Source: CATQHP01 sp965205595
GTDB lineage: Bacteria > Acidobacteriota > Terriglobia > Bryobacterales > UBA6623
Length of the DNA: 64,000 bases
Reading direction: 5' to 3'
Assembly: GCA_965205595.1 (NCBI GenBank)
Contig: CBDBHI010000030.1
Coordinates: forward strand, 404,381 to 468,380
This document shows, one piece after another, positions 34,339 to 43,729 of this stretch; position 1 is the stretch's first letter; every line of letters starts with the position of its first letter. Under the pieces are notes generated by a model. That model was not told where the DNA came from and ran no database searches. It saw only the letters and a list, made by a program, of their open reading frames with translations. The position numbers and the translations under genes were made by a program.

Positions 34339-35726
34339 AGATCGTCGGCGGCGGCCTCGCCGGACTCGCCGCGGCCGCAAAACTCGGCGAGGCGGGCTTC
34401 AAGGTCGACGTTCACGAAGCTAGGCCATTTCTTGGTGGCCGAGCGACGTCGTTTCCGGCCAATCCTGGCGACCCTGACTCGCCTCGTATCGATAATTGCC
34501 AGCACGTGTTGCTGCGTTGTTTCGATAGCCTTCTCGACTTCTACCGCCGTTGCGGGGTCGAGGATAAAGTGCGGTTTTACGACCGCCTCAATTTCGTACA
34601 GCCCGGCGGCGTCATTGACACGCTTAAGCGCGCCCCCCTGCCTGCCCCGTTTCATCTGACGCCCTCACTGCTTGGAATGAAGGCGCTGGACTGGGCGGAT
34701 AAGTGGTCTCTCATACGCTGCTTGCGGGCCATCCCAAAGGAGCGTCGTCAACGCCAGGATCTCGACCAGATCACGATGGCCGACTGGCTGCGTGAAAAGA
34801 ACTCGACGCCACGAGCGTACGAACGTTTTTGGCGTCCCATACTCGTCAGTGCCCTCAACGAGGAACCCGACCGCAGCTCGGCCCTGCCTGCGTTCCAGGT
34901 CTTCGACGAGGGCATGCTGGGCAGCCGCACAAGCTACGAAATCGGTATTCCGGCGGTACCGCTCGCGGAACTTTACTCGGCGGCAATTGAACAACGTTTA
35001 GGCCCGACGGTCAACATCCATCTGCGGTCCAGCGTCGAGGGCATCGACCCGGGCAGCGACGACGCGGACTACTTCATCAGTGCCGTACCCTTCGAACGAG
35101 TCGCCGGCTTGCTACCCGATTTTTCATTAGACCTGGAAAGCTTCGAGCACTCGCCAATCACCGGCATCCATCTGTGGTTCGACCGTCCAATCAGCGATCT
35201 TGACCATGCGATCTTGCTAGACCGCCGGCTGCAGTGGATTTTCCGCAAAAGTGAAACGTACTACATGGCCGTGGTTAGCGCCTCGCGGGATATGGTCGAC
35301 ATGTCAAAAGCGGAGATCATCGATCTGGCGATAGCTGAGCTGGCCGAGTTTTTTCCCGATAGCGCCGGCGCGAGGTTGCAGCGCTCTCACGTCGTGAAAG
35401 AGGTTCGGGCAACTTATTCGGCGAAGCCAGGTCTGGAATCCAAGCGGCCTGCAACCGGCACGTGCTATCCCAACGTATTCCTGGCGGGCGATTGGACTAA
35501 CACCGGCTGGCCGGCCACGATGGAAGGCGCAGTCCGTAGTGGATACGCCGCGGCGGATGCCATCATCGAGGCGGCCCGCCGTACATCGCTAGATCGACAG
35601 TTTCCCCTTTTCTTTGCTAGAATGGAAGGCGAAGAAAAGGAGAGACTCCATGGCGCTCACCAAACGGCAAAAAGAAGTCCTCGATTTTTTGGCGGGGTTC
35701 ATCGCCGAGAACCACTACAGCCCTAG
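34326..35726 (+). CDS. hpnE: Hydroxysqualene dehydroxylase HpnE (FAD amine-oxidase family), ATT start
   Basis: The frame encodes the Rossmann FAD motif at once: VKIVGGGLAGLAAAAKLGEA, then LGGRATSF and the C-terminal FLAGDWTNTGWPATMEGAVRSG. There is no ATG, GTG, TTG or CTG between the upstream in-frame stop (34296) and this motif. ATT at 34326, giving M-P-S-V-K-I-V, lies eight bases after AGGAG (34313-34317), ideal spacing. A start at ATG 34506 would delete the FAD site. The 466-residue product would reduce hydroxysqualene to squalene. The 3' end is also odd: it runs 77 bases into lexA with a basic tail (GAHQTAKRSPRFFGGVHRRE) unlike the family. Confidence 0.85.
   Translation: MPSVKIVGGGLAGLAAAAKLGEAGFKVDVHEARPFLGGRATSFPANPGDPDSPRIDNCQHVLLRCFDSLLDFYRRCGVEDKVRFYDRLNFVQPGGVIDTLKRAPLPAPFHLTPSLLGMKALDWADKWSLIRCLRAIPKERRQRQDLDQITMADWLREKNSTPRAYERFWRPILVSALNEEPDRSSALPAFQVFDEGMLGSRTSYEIGIPAVPLAELYSAAIEQRLGPTVNIHLRSSVEGIDPGSDDADYFISAVPFERVAGLLPDFSLDLESFEHSPITGIHLWFDRPISDLDHAILLDRRLQWIFRKSETYYMAVVSASRDMVDMSKAEIIDLAIAELAEFFPDSAGARLQRSHVVKEVRATYSAKPGLESKRPATGTCYPNVFLAGDWTNTGWPATMEGAVRSGYAAADAIIEAARRTSLDRQFPLFFARMEGEEKERLHGAHQTAKRSPRFFGGVHRREPLQP
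35594..35634 (+). promoter_or_regulatory. lexA promoter within the hpnE 3' end
   Basis: TCGACA (35594-35599), 18 bases, TAGAAT (35618-35623): each hexamer has five of six consensus bases. GAA-N8-GAA at 35620-35634 (GAATggaaggcGAAG) has the same spacing as the GAAC-N7-GAAC box at imuB but only three of four bases per half, so autoregulation by LexA is only a weak suggestion. Confidence 0.5.
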
Positions 35727-36294
35727 CTTTGAAGAGATCGCGCACGGCATGGGCCTGGCGTCCATCGCGACCGTGCACAAGCACCTCAGTTCCCTTGAGC
35801 AGAAGGGATATCTGAAGCGAAGCTTCAACCAAAGCCGGGCGCTCGACATTGCGCCCAAGTACTACCGCGAACTTCGCGACAACAAGAAGAAGATCGTGGA
35901 GTTCCCCCGCAAGGAGCCTCATTCGACTCCGCTCGTTGGAACGATCGCCGCGGGCCAACCGATTGAGGCGTACGAGAACTACGATTCGGTGTCGTTCGCG
36001 CCCTTCATCGACACTGACGGAGTATACGCGCTCGAAGTTCGCGGTCAGTCGATGATCGACGACCACATTATGGATGGCGACTACGTATTGGTCGAGAAGG
36101 CACAGCAAGCCCGCAACGGCGAAATCGTGGTAGCTCTGGTCGACGGCAACGAAACCACGCTCAAGCGGTTTTACCTGGAAGGCGATGAGGTCCGTCTACA
36201 GCCGGCGAACTCAGAAATGGCACCCATCATGGTGCCGGCGGACCAGGTGCAAATTCAAGGCCGCGTGCTGGCCGTTCACCGCCGCTACAACTAA
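35650..36294 (+). CDS. lexA: SOS repressor LexA
   Basis: The 214-residue product has a winged-helix DNA-binding domain (residues 1-65; SPSFEEIAHGMGLASIATVHKH), the self-cleavage site A101-G102 (GTIAAGQP), catalytic Ser134 (RGQSMIDD) and Lys172 (ETTLKRFY). It represses SOS genes until RecA filaments trigger cleavage. ATG 35650 follows AGGAG. The recognition helix (SIATVHKHLSSLEQKGYL) differs from the E. coli type, so a different operator is expected. imuB in this window is a likely target. Confidence 0.96.
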   Translation: MALTKRQKEVLDFLAGFIAENHYSPSFEEIAHGMGLASIATVHKHLSSLEQKGYLKRSFNQSRALDIAPKYYRELRDNKKKIVEFPRKEPHSTPLVGTIAAGQPIEAYENYDSVSFAPFIDTDGVYALEVRGQSMIDDHIMDGDYVLVEKAQQARNGEIVVALVDGNETTLKRFYLEGDEVRLQPANSEMAPIMVPADQVQIQGRVLAVHRRYN

Positions 36295-36310
36295 CCGAGA
36301 GCGTCGGCGC

Positions 36311-36490
36311 TCAGCCGAGGCCACCGTCAAACACCTGGCCGACGAAACTGAGGATGGGCCTAATAACCCCGCGGATCCTCGACGGCAACCAACCGTTTCC
36401 GTTGTAACCGTAGAAACAAATGCCGCCGAGTACGGTCGGGACCATCACTACCCAAAACCCGCTTATCGGCGTATAGGTCTTAGCTCTCAT
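36311..36490 (-). CDS. Small putative membrane peptide
   Basis: A 59-residue frame from ATG 36490: MRAKTYTPISGFWVVMVPTV and LGGICFYGYNGNGWLPSRIR. It has one hydrophobic helix. No ribosome site or known family; it is kept only because the gap is otherwise unexplained and the next small gene has the same strand. Confidence 0.3.
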   Translation of the reverse strand: MRAKTYTPISGFWVVMVPTVLGGICFYGYNGNGWLPSRIRGVIRPILSFVGQVFDGGLG

Positions 36491-36577
36491 CGAATACCCG
36501 CACAGGTGCGTCTCACGCAACTCCAGGTTATAGCGTCACGCTTCATCTGCCCTTTGGAAAAACCCCCTAGAACGCGG

Positions 36578-36844
36578 CTAGGAAGTTGTGAATTTCGGAC
36601 GTATTTCAATGTAGGTGGAACGTGGCTCCGCCGGCCAAAAGCCCGAGTAGAAGAACTGAAATGTCGCAAGATAGATCGACAGGAGGGCCCCGCTATAAAA
36701 AAACACGAGCATAAATTTGCTGTCGGTAATTGCACCCAGCGGCGTGAGGCCCTCGCGGATCCGACGCCGCAAGAACCAGCTCACGAATACAATCGTTGCT
36801 ACGATCGGCACCCACACGAATAAGATTTCGACGATTGTTGACAC
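36578..36844 (-). CDS. Small two-helix membrane protein
   Basis: The 88-residue product has two clear membrane helices (IVEILFVWVPIVATIVFVSW and MLVFFYSGALLSIYLATFQF) separated by a basic loop (RRRIREG). The family is not recognised. It lies downstream of the cytochrome/barrel operon's far end on the same strand but 83 bases beyond it, so a link is not shown. Confidence 0.5.
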   Translation of the reverse strand: MSTIVEILFVWVPIVATIVFVSWFLRRRIREGLTPLGAITDSKFMLVFFYSGALLSIYLATFQFFYSGFWPAEPRSTYIEIRPKFTTS

Positions 36845-36926
36845 GCTTTCTAATTATGTGCTGATCACGCGTTTCGGCGGAAGCGCTTGAGATGGCGACT
36901 GCCTTCGACCAAAAAGTTAGGCGGGG

Positions 36927-38954
36927 CTAGCGGAAATTTAGGCGCAGACTTGTGTAGCCGACATGCGCCCGGTAATCCTGGATGCCGGCAAATCGTTCGC
37001 TGTAGCTGTAGTACTGCCAGCCGGCGTTCCACTCGAGCCCGGCGCGGAGCTTCACTGATACCCGGCCCCGCGGGGTGTGATAGGTCAACGGGAAGGTGTT
37101 TCGAAACGTAGGCGTCTCGCCCGGTTCAAACTGAAAGTTCGGGTAAGCGGCGACGAAAGATTCTGGGGATTCCGCGCTGCGGGTTCCGTCGGCAGTGTCT
37201 TTCGTCAGCGCATAGCCAAGGTAAAGCGTTAATCGTTCGCGAACAGCGATCCGGACTCCAAAGTTCAAGGCATGTAGGTTGCTTGTGTAGACTGACTGCC
37301 CGGGCGAAGCATCTCTGGCGAGGTCGAAAAAGTTAAAGATTCCCGCGGAAGTATCCAAGTCGATCTTCGAATACCCGGCGTCGAACGTAAGCCGCGCTTG
37401 CGGGTCAGACCAGGCACCAGAAAAACCCCAACCGCGGCTGGTGGACGAGTAGTCGATCAGGCTAACGGGATTGGCGTTGATTTTGCTCTTGAAATAGCTG
37501 CTCAGCAGCAGACCTTTCTTCCGCCATTGCACGCGAGCCGACTCGGTGTGAAACTTGCGGTCGCTGATAGGAGTTAGCGGCCGATCGGCGCGGCCGACTT
37601 CCGCGTCGAACGAGATTCGCATCCCGCTGATCGGCATCAGCCGGATCCCGCCGCCGCCTGAGTTCACTTCGTTGTCTTGTCCTTCGAGTGGTATCCCGAA
37701 CGACCCGCCCGGAAATTCAAATGCGCGCTCGGAGCGAATCCGTCGACGCAGATGTTTGTATGAGCCATAGAAGCCCAGGCGCCGGATGGGGCGATAGTTC
37801 ACTTCGGTCGCATTTGAGATGTGTCGCGTACCTAAGTGCTCAAAAGTCACGCGTTCGTTCGTAAACGAAGTCGTTTCGAGAAACGACGAACTGCCGTCAA
37901 TCCGCGAATTATTGATCGACGTTGTATTCGTAACAGTGAGCTTCGAAGATGGCGTCAACAGTAACGTGAAATCGCCGGTGCCCTGCTTGCGGTCGGCGTC
38001 GCCTAAGACGAAAGTTTGCCGAGTGACCGACTGAAATGCTGACGACGACATAAGTGTCTGGCTGAATGCTGAATTGCGGCTTCCTGACGAGTAGACATAG
38101 CGGCCATGAAATCCGACAGCCCCTTCATTCTGAGACCTCACATTGATCGACGTGACCGGAGTATTTCCGTGAAAGGGTTCGGCTCGTGAAATTTCGTCGA
38201 CCGCCTGGACGTTCGGCGCCAAGCTCGGTAGTTGTGAGGCATCGCGAAATTCAGTGTCTTCTTTGTAGTTGTCGAGCAATTGCATGAATGTAAATGCGAC
38301 GCCCGCAACAGTAAAGTTTGTCCCCGCCCAATACTGGTTGTTGACTTGGCGCAGGTTTGCCTCATAGCGCAAGAAGTTTTCACTGCTCAAGCCGGCCAAG
38401 TTAGAGCTTGCATCGGACGAGAATCCGGGACCGTTGTGACTATTGCGGTTGTAGCCAAGAAGTACCTGGAATCGGCGACCGGGCAAAAGCGTTAGGTCGT
38501 GCGATTGCAAGATTCGTTCCGAATTCAACCCATGCTCTCCGTTCCAAAGACTCGGCAACTGGTTGAAGTAGTTGATGATCCGAAACCGCATGTCATAGCG
38601 GTAGAGCCGGTTCTTTTCGACTTTTAAGTTCGACGATTGATACGGATCATTCCCGATGCCGCCGGTGTGAAATGCGAACTCGTCGAAGAGTCCGCCTTGC
38701 CCATCCTTCGAATTTACCCGCAATTCGCCTTCAAGTAGCCGCATTCCATTGCCATAGTTAACCGCTGAGCGATAGACGTCGCGGTTTCCGCCAACATCGC
38801 TGAAACGGTAACCGACCTCAAACGAGTTCGTGACCGTGTAGTCATCAAGCGTTAGCAAATCGCTTGGACGGTCTGGCGTCGGTGCAACGACGGGCTGCGC
38901 TGAAAGGGCGCTCGCGCAAAATACCAAGGCCGTAACTAAGCCGAGCAACCTCAT
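36927..38954 (-). CDS. Outer-membrane beta-barrel, candidate MtrB-like partner of decaheme cytochrome
   Basis: The 675-residue product has a signal peptide (MRLLGLVTALVFCASALSA) and then repeated amphipathic strands with alternating polar and hydrophobic residues (FEVGYRFSDVGGN, RLTFDAGYSKIDLD, RLTLYLGYALTKD). It contains no cysteine after the signal. Length and context match MtrB/PioB-type porins that sheath a decaheme cytochrome across the outer membrane. The start overlaps the cytochrome stop as ATGA, so the two are translationally coupled. The extreme C-terminus is LRLNFR rather than a terminal aromatic. MtrB assignment rests mainly on context. Confidence 0.8.
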   Translation of the reverse strand: MRLLGLVTALVFCASALSAQPVVAPTPDRPSDLLTLDDYTVTNSFEVGYRFSDVGGNRDVYRSAVNYGNGMRLLEGELRVNSKDGQGGLFDEFAFHTGGIGNDPYQSSNLKVEKNRLYRYDMRFRIINYFNQLPSLWNGEHGLNSERILQSHDLTLLPGRRFQVLLGYNRNSHNGPGFSSDASSNLAGLSSENFLRYEANLRQVNNQYWAGTNFTVAGVAFTFMQLLDNYKEDTEFRDASQLPSLAPNVQAVDEISRAEPFHGNTPVTSINVRSQNEGAVGFHGRYVYSSGSRNSAFSQTLMSSSAFQSVTRQTFVLGDADRKQGTGDFTLLLTPSSKLTVTNTTSINNSRIDGSSSFLETTSFTNERVTFEHLGTRHISNATEVNYRPIRRLGFYGSYKHLRRRIRSERAFEFPGGSFGIPLEGQDNEVNSGGGGIRLMPISGMRISFDAEVGRADRPLTPISDRKFHTESARVQWRKKGLLLSSYFKSKINANPVSLIDYSSTSRGWGFSGAWSDPQARLTFDAGYSKIDLDTSAGIFNFFDLARDASPGQSVYTSNLHALNFGVRIAVRERLTLYLGYALTKDTADGTRSAESPESFVAAYPNFQFEPGETPTFRNTFPLTYHTPRGRVSVKLRAGLEWNAGWQYYSYSERFAGIQDYRAHVGYTSLRLNFR

Positions 38955-39874
38955 CTTCTAAACAGCGAGTCCGCATTCGAACCGTGAATTCGTGAATGGC
39001 AAGTTACGCAATTTTGAAAACTCGGTTCTCCCAGGTTGTGAAATCTTGCTCCGGGAGCGGGAATCCCCGCCTCGCGCGGGCCAAACCCAATTACATCGTT
39101 GTGGCACTCGAGGCACATCGTAAATGCCGCGGGCCGGTTCAATAGACGCGCATTCGTCGAGCCGTGGGGGTTGTGGCACGTCATACAACCTTCAACTCTG
39201 ACTGGCTCGTGTTCGTAGACGAAAGGCCCGCGCTTGTCGGTATGGCAGCCGACGCACGCCACGTCGTTTCCAAACGCGTGCCGAACCATTGCCGAAGAGC
39301 TTGATCCGCCCCAGGTTGCCTGCTGCGTGCCGTGGGGGTTGTGGCAGTCCGAGCAGCGAATCGCTCCCTCGTTGACGCGGTGTTTAAACGGCAGATTGAA
39401 GCGCCCTCGAACCTCCGCGTGGCAGCCGTAGCAAGTGTCGCGCTCGGTCGCCTGAAGCAGCGGGCCCATCTCGGGCGCGTTGTGAATTTTATGGCAGCTG
39501 ACGCAACTGACCTCGGCTGTGGTGTGAGACGAGCGCCGCACTTCCATCTTGCCAAGATCGTTCGCGTGGCAACCCAGGCAGCGATCCATGACCTCGTTGG
39601 CCGCTAACTCGGGGAAGCGAATGATCTTAGTCACATCGCCCTTGCCGTCAAAGTGCTCTTTCCCCGGGCCGTGGCAGCCTTCGCATCCCTTCTTCGATGC
39701 CGGCACGTTTTCGACCGCCAGCGATTTGAAATGCGGATTGCGATTAAAGCCCTGGGGCGTGTCTGGGTGACATAGCTGGCACATCTCGCTGCCGATGTAG
39801 CCGTCGGCCGCGACCGGCTGCGCGAACATTGGCGCAAACACAGCAAGACCAATTAGGGATAGAAAGACCCTCAA
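38951..39874 (-). CDS. MtrA/DmsE-like periplasmic decaheme c-type cytochrome
   Basis: The 307-residue exported protein (MRVFLSLIGLAVFAPMFAQP signal) has exactly ten CxxCH heme sites: CQLCH, CEGCH, CLGCH, CVSCH, CYGCH, CSDCH, CVGCH, CMTCH, CLECH and CVTCH. Paired NPH/GT and NPH/GS repeats (CSDCHNPHGT, CMTCHNPHGS) are typical of MtrA/DmsE. Size and heme count match MtrA, which carries electrons through the outer membrane inside an MtrB barrel. It is first in the operon. No outer-surface decaheme protein (MtrC/OmcA) or quinol oxidase (CymA) is in the window, so direction and acceptor are unknown. Confidence 0.93.
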   Translation of the reverse strand: MRVFLSLIGLAVFAPMFAQPVAADGYIGSEMCQLCHPDTPQGFNRNPHFKSLAVENVPASKKGCEGCHGPGKEHFDGKGDVTKIIRFPELAANEVMDRCLGCHANDLGKMEVRRSSHTTAEVSCVSCHKIHNAPEMGPLLQATERDTCYGCHAEVRGRFNLPFKHRVNEGAIRCSDCHNPHGTQQATWGGSSSSAMVRHAFGNDVACVGCHTDKRGPFVYEHEPVRVEGCMTCHNPHGSTNARLLNRPAAFTMCLECHNDVIGFGPREAGIPAPGARFHNLGEPSFQNCVTCHSRIHGSNADSLFRR

Positions 39875-39999
39875 TGCATGCCCACCAAGGCACCCCTATG
39901 ATATCGGCAACTTGAGCACCGAAACAAGAGTTTAGAGAGTGATTCAACACAGATAACGTGAGGATATTCCTAGTACAGATTTGTGCCGCAGGGTGCCGA

Positions 40000-40040
40000 C
40001 CCGCATATTTCATCACCTGACAGCGAAAGCACGTGAGAAA
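40000..40040. repeat. Palindromic element, copy 6 (degenerate short form)
   Basis: CCCGCATATTTCATCACCTG then ACAGCGAAAGCACGTGAGAA: left-arm sequence with a truncated right arm. It lies 12 bases before the start of the next small gene. Confidence 0.65.
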
Positions 40041-40051
40041 CTGAAAACCTG

Positions 40052-40414
40052 TTGTCGATCAAGCGAATTCCATGGTCTAAGTTGGTTCTCTTTGGCGCCG
40101 CGCTTGCCGTGACTTACGTGTTCTTCATCAACTGGTGTGACTTCGTATTTGATTGCGGCTGCAACTCGCTTTGGGCCGGCGCGGCCGATCACTGCAACAT
40201 CAACAATGCAAGTCCGCCGCACTGCCCGTGGTGCGTTCACGATGGCCGCTACGGTAGTGTTGCTTTCGGCGCGATCCTGATCTGTCAGGGCGGACTCGCT
40301 TTTTGGCCTGGAGCGGTAACGCGGCTGAGGGCGATCTTGATCTTTCTAGCGTTCCCAGCTATTGGGGGGCTTACCGGACTAGTTACGGGCATGTTAACGG
40401 GCTACTGGGCCTGA
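40052..40414 (+). CDS. Cysteine-rich small membrane protein
   Basis: The 120-residue product has an N-terminal helix (KLVLFGAALAVTYVFFINW), an exported loop with CDFVFDCGCNSLWAGAADHC and PPHCPWC, and two or three C-terminal helices. The Cys/His pattern (CxxxxCxC...HC...HCPWC) could bind metal or form disulfides. I recognise no named family. Start is TTG 40052; the only nearby ATG is out of frame. Confidence 0.65.
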   Translation: MSIKRIPWSKLVLFGAALAVTYVFFINWCDFVFDCGCNSLWAGAADHCNINNASPPHCPWCVHDGRYGSVAFGAILICQGGLAFWPGAVTRLRAILIFLAFPAIGGLTGLVTGMLTGYWA

Positions 40415-40600
40415 ACGGGCGTCGATAGTAGCAAACGTTATGGATTCGTAAAATCTTCAGCAGGCTCATTCCAAGGGCTTTCAACACGCTAGAGTGGAGC
40501 TAAATAAGTACGTTTCCGGTCAATGTGGAGATAGGTGAGTCGTTCTGAGCGACGTATCTGGGGCTCCGCATCGTCGAACGCATTTGAGGGGGATTTGCAA

Positions 40601-43600
40601 ATGCTCGTACGGTTTATGCAGTGCTCCAAGGGCATCGCTCTAGGGACGTTGCTACTGCTAATTGCCGTTGGCGCTTCGGCGCAGAATCTCGCTGAGGTCA
40701 CCGGCGCCGTCACCGACACCGCCGAGGGTGTTATCCCAGGAGCGGAAGTGCGACTGCACAACGCCGGGACGAATCAAACTTTCTCGCAGTCGTCTAACGA
40801 AGTCGGCTTGTATACGTTTTTGAATGTGCAGCCGGGCGAGTATACGGTCACGGTGGAGTCTGACGGCTTTCAGAAATCCGTCACCCCGAACATCATTCTC
40901 GAAACGGGTCAGAAGTACCGCAACGACGTCACACTGGAGATCGGAGCCTTAACGGAGACCGTCACGGTCACGGCGGCAGCCGCGCAACTCAATACCGAGA
41001 ACGGCGCGATCAAAGGCGATGTGATCGTCCAAGAGGAGATCGAGAATCTACCGCTCGACGGCCGCGACTTTACCGACCTGGCGTTCCTTGTACCGGGAGT
41101 TGTGCCCAGACAGCCGGGCGGCGGACCTGGCTCGTTTGCATCGATCAACGGTGCGCGGGCTGACCAGACCAACTTCTACGTCGATGGCATCAGCAATCGC
41201 AATCCCGCGGGAGGCGGCGCCACCGCGCGCCCCCCTCTAGATTCGATTCAAGAATTCCGCATGGAGACTAGCGGCTTTTCGGCTGAGTATGGCGGTTTTT
41301 CGGGCGGCATACTCAACGTCACGCTGCGTTCGGGCACCAACCAGTACCACGGCGGACTCCATGAGTACTTCCGCAACGAAGTTTTCGACGCGCGCGGATT
41401 CTTCGACACCGATCGTCTAAAGCTGCGACGCAATCAATTTGGCGGAAACGCCGGTGGACCGATACGTCTACCTGGCTACGACGGCCGCGACAAGACCTTC
41501 TTCCACTTCACTTATGAAGGCTACTACCAATCACTGGGACAGACGCGCCTCGGCCGTACCCCGACCGCTCTTGAACAGGCCGGAGACTTCTCCGAGACGA
41601 TCGACGTCCGCCGCAGCGGATTCGATAACCTGGTGCCCGTATTTATAAATGACCCGGCAAAGAACGGGCCATGCAACGCGCGCATCAAGCGGGGCTGCTT
41701 CGGCAACAACACCATCCCCGCGAGCCGGTTTGACCCGACCGCGCAAGCCTTAATGGGGTTCTACCCGATGCCGAACCGATCCGACATTCGCAACAACTAT
41801 TCCTCGGCCGCCAACGACGACGACAACTGGCACAGCTTCTCATGGAAGTTTGACCAACGGATCTCAGACAAAGATCAAACGTCGTTCCGTCTGCAGCGCC
41901 GCTACAACAACCTTGAGCAACCTTTCGCGGGGAGCGGTTTGGCACAGTGGGGCAACCGGAACGACAACCAGCGCACGCTCGCCGGCCTCAGCCACACTCA
42001 CATGTTTTCGCCGACGTTTATCATGGAGGCGAACACCGGATTCAGCCGGACTGCAGTCTTTAACAACAGCATCTGGGCCGGGCGCGATGTGAATTCCGAG
42101 TTGGGTCTCCCGATCGCGGACGTGGCGGAGGAGTTTCTTGGATTCCCGCAGTTCACGGTCCGCGATCACTTCCCGATCGGCGCCGGCGCCAACACCCCCG
42201 CGCGCAACTACACAACCGACATTCAGGGCGACGTCAAGTTTAGTTGGGTAAAAAACACTCACACGTTAAAGTTTGGCCTTGAGTATTCGCGCGTCCGCTA
42301 CGGTCAACCGCAGAACGCCAACCTACGCGGAACGTTCACGTTCGGCGGTCGCTACACCGGACATGGCGTCGGCGACCTCTTGCTGGGTGAATTGCAGCGC
42401 TCGAACCGCCGCGTCCAAGTATCAGAGAGCTACTTCCGGTCAAGCAGCATCGGGGCATTCTTCAACGACGACTGGAAGGTTGCTCGAAACCTTACGCTGA
42501 ATCTCGGCGTTCGTTACGAAGTCGACTCCTCGCCCTATGATCGATACGATCGCCTCTCGAACTACTTTCCCGAGTTCGGCGCGGTTGTCATCGCCGGCGA
42601 TGAAGGTTTGACGGACGAAAGCCGAGCACTGGTCGACCAACTTGGTCTCACTGATCGCCTCGCACTGGCGCAAGACCTCGGCTTGCCACGCTCACTGGTC
42701 GGCACCGACTACAACAACATTGCACCGCGCGTCGGCTTTGCTTATCGCCCATTTAGCGGCAACGGTACCGTCATCCGCGGCGGCTACGGGCTGTTCTACC
42801 AGGGGTATCTGCTGCGCCCGATTCGCCAACAGTTGGCGGGGGTGTTCCCGTTCACGTTCCTTGAGACTTTCGGACAAGGCGGAGGTAACGCAGCGGTGAA
42901 TGGCGGAAGAAACGGTAGCGGCCTCAGCCTACGCGACCCATTCCCTGGCGCGGGCCGCACCCAAGGTCAGGGCATCAATACGACAAACTCGGTCGACAAC
43001 GACCCGCCCACCGGATATCTCCAAACGTGGAATTTCACGCTTGAGAAGGACCTCGGCGGCGGCAACGTGCTCGAAGCAGCCTACTTCGGCTCGAAGGGCA
43101 CTCATCTTACTCGTCGCTACGACATCAATCAACCGTTCCGTTCACTGGAGCAGTTTGAAGCTACAGTTGGGCTACCCAATAACCAGCGGTTCCCGCGTCC
43201 GCTAGCTGATTTCAACCGCATCAACTACATGGCATTCGGTGCGAACTCGATCTACAACGCCGCGCAATTCTCGCTACGCAAACGCGGCCGCGGCGGCTGG
43301 TTCTATCGCATCAACTACACCTTTAGCCGCGCCATTGACGACGCCTCGTCGACCAATCAGGGCGCGCAAGATTCTCGCAATCTCAAAGCCGAACGCGCGC
43401 GCGCCAGCTTCGACCGGACCCACGTTTTCAACGCATCGGGGTCGTATGAATTACCGATCGACCGCAATCGCCGCTACTTCTCGAGTATGGGAAAGCTGAC
43501 CCAGGCGCTGCTGGGTGGCTGGCAGTTGTCCGGAACGACACGCATGTACAGCGGCGCCCCATTCACCGTGGCGGCCGCGAACGTCGACTTGAATGCCGGC

Positions 43601-43729
43601 GAATCGCAGCGCCCCAACCGCGTATCCAGCGGGATATGGGATACGCCCCCAAATGGTGGTCGTCGAGGTGTCGAGTATCCCTCGTATAACATTGACGCGT
43701 TCGAGCGCGTCTTGTCCAACACAAGATGA
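40601..43729 (+). pseudogene. TonB-dependent receptor cut by IS copy 2
   Basis: ATG 40601 follows GAGGGGGA. Signal peptide (KGIALGTLLLLIAVGASAQ), carboxypeptidase-regulatory-like domain (EVTGAVTDTAEGVIPGAEVR), plug (LPLDGRDFTDLAFLVPG; SINGARADQTNFYVDG) and most of the barrel are intact. Coding identity ends at NIDAFER; the last residues VLSNTR and the TGA are read from the IS left inverted repeat, which starts at 43708. The paralogue at 3856-7275 has about 80 more residues beyond the matching point, including the final aromatic strand, so this receptor should not insert normally. I could not find the missing 3' end after the IS. Confidence 0.85.

Noticed and set aside
35620..35634. LexA box at lexA
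   Set aside because: GAAT-N7-GAAG keeps the spacing but only three of four bases per half; too weak to call as an operator on its own.
34506..35726. Short HpnE starting at ATG 34506
   Set aside because: It would lack the FAD-binding Rossmann motif that is plainly encoded upstream in the same frame.
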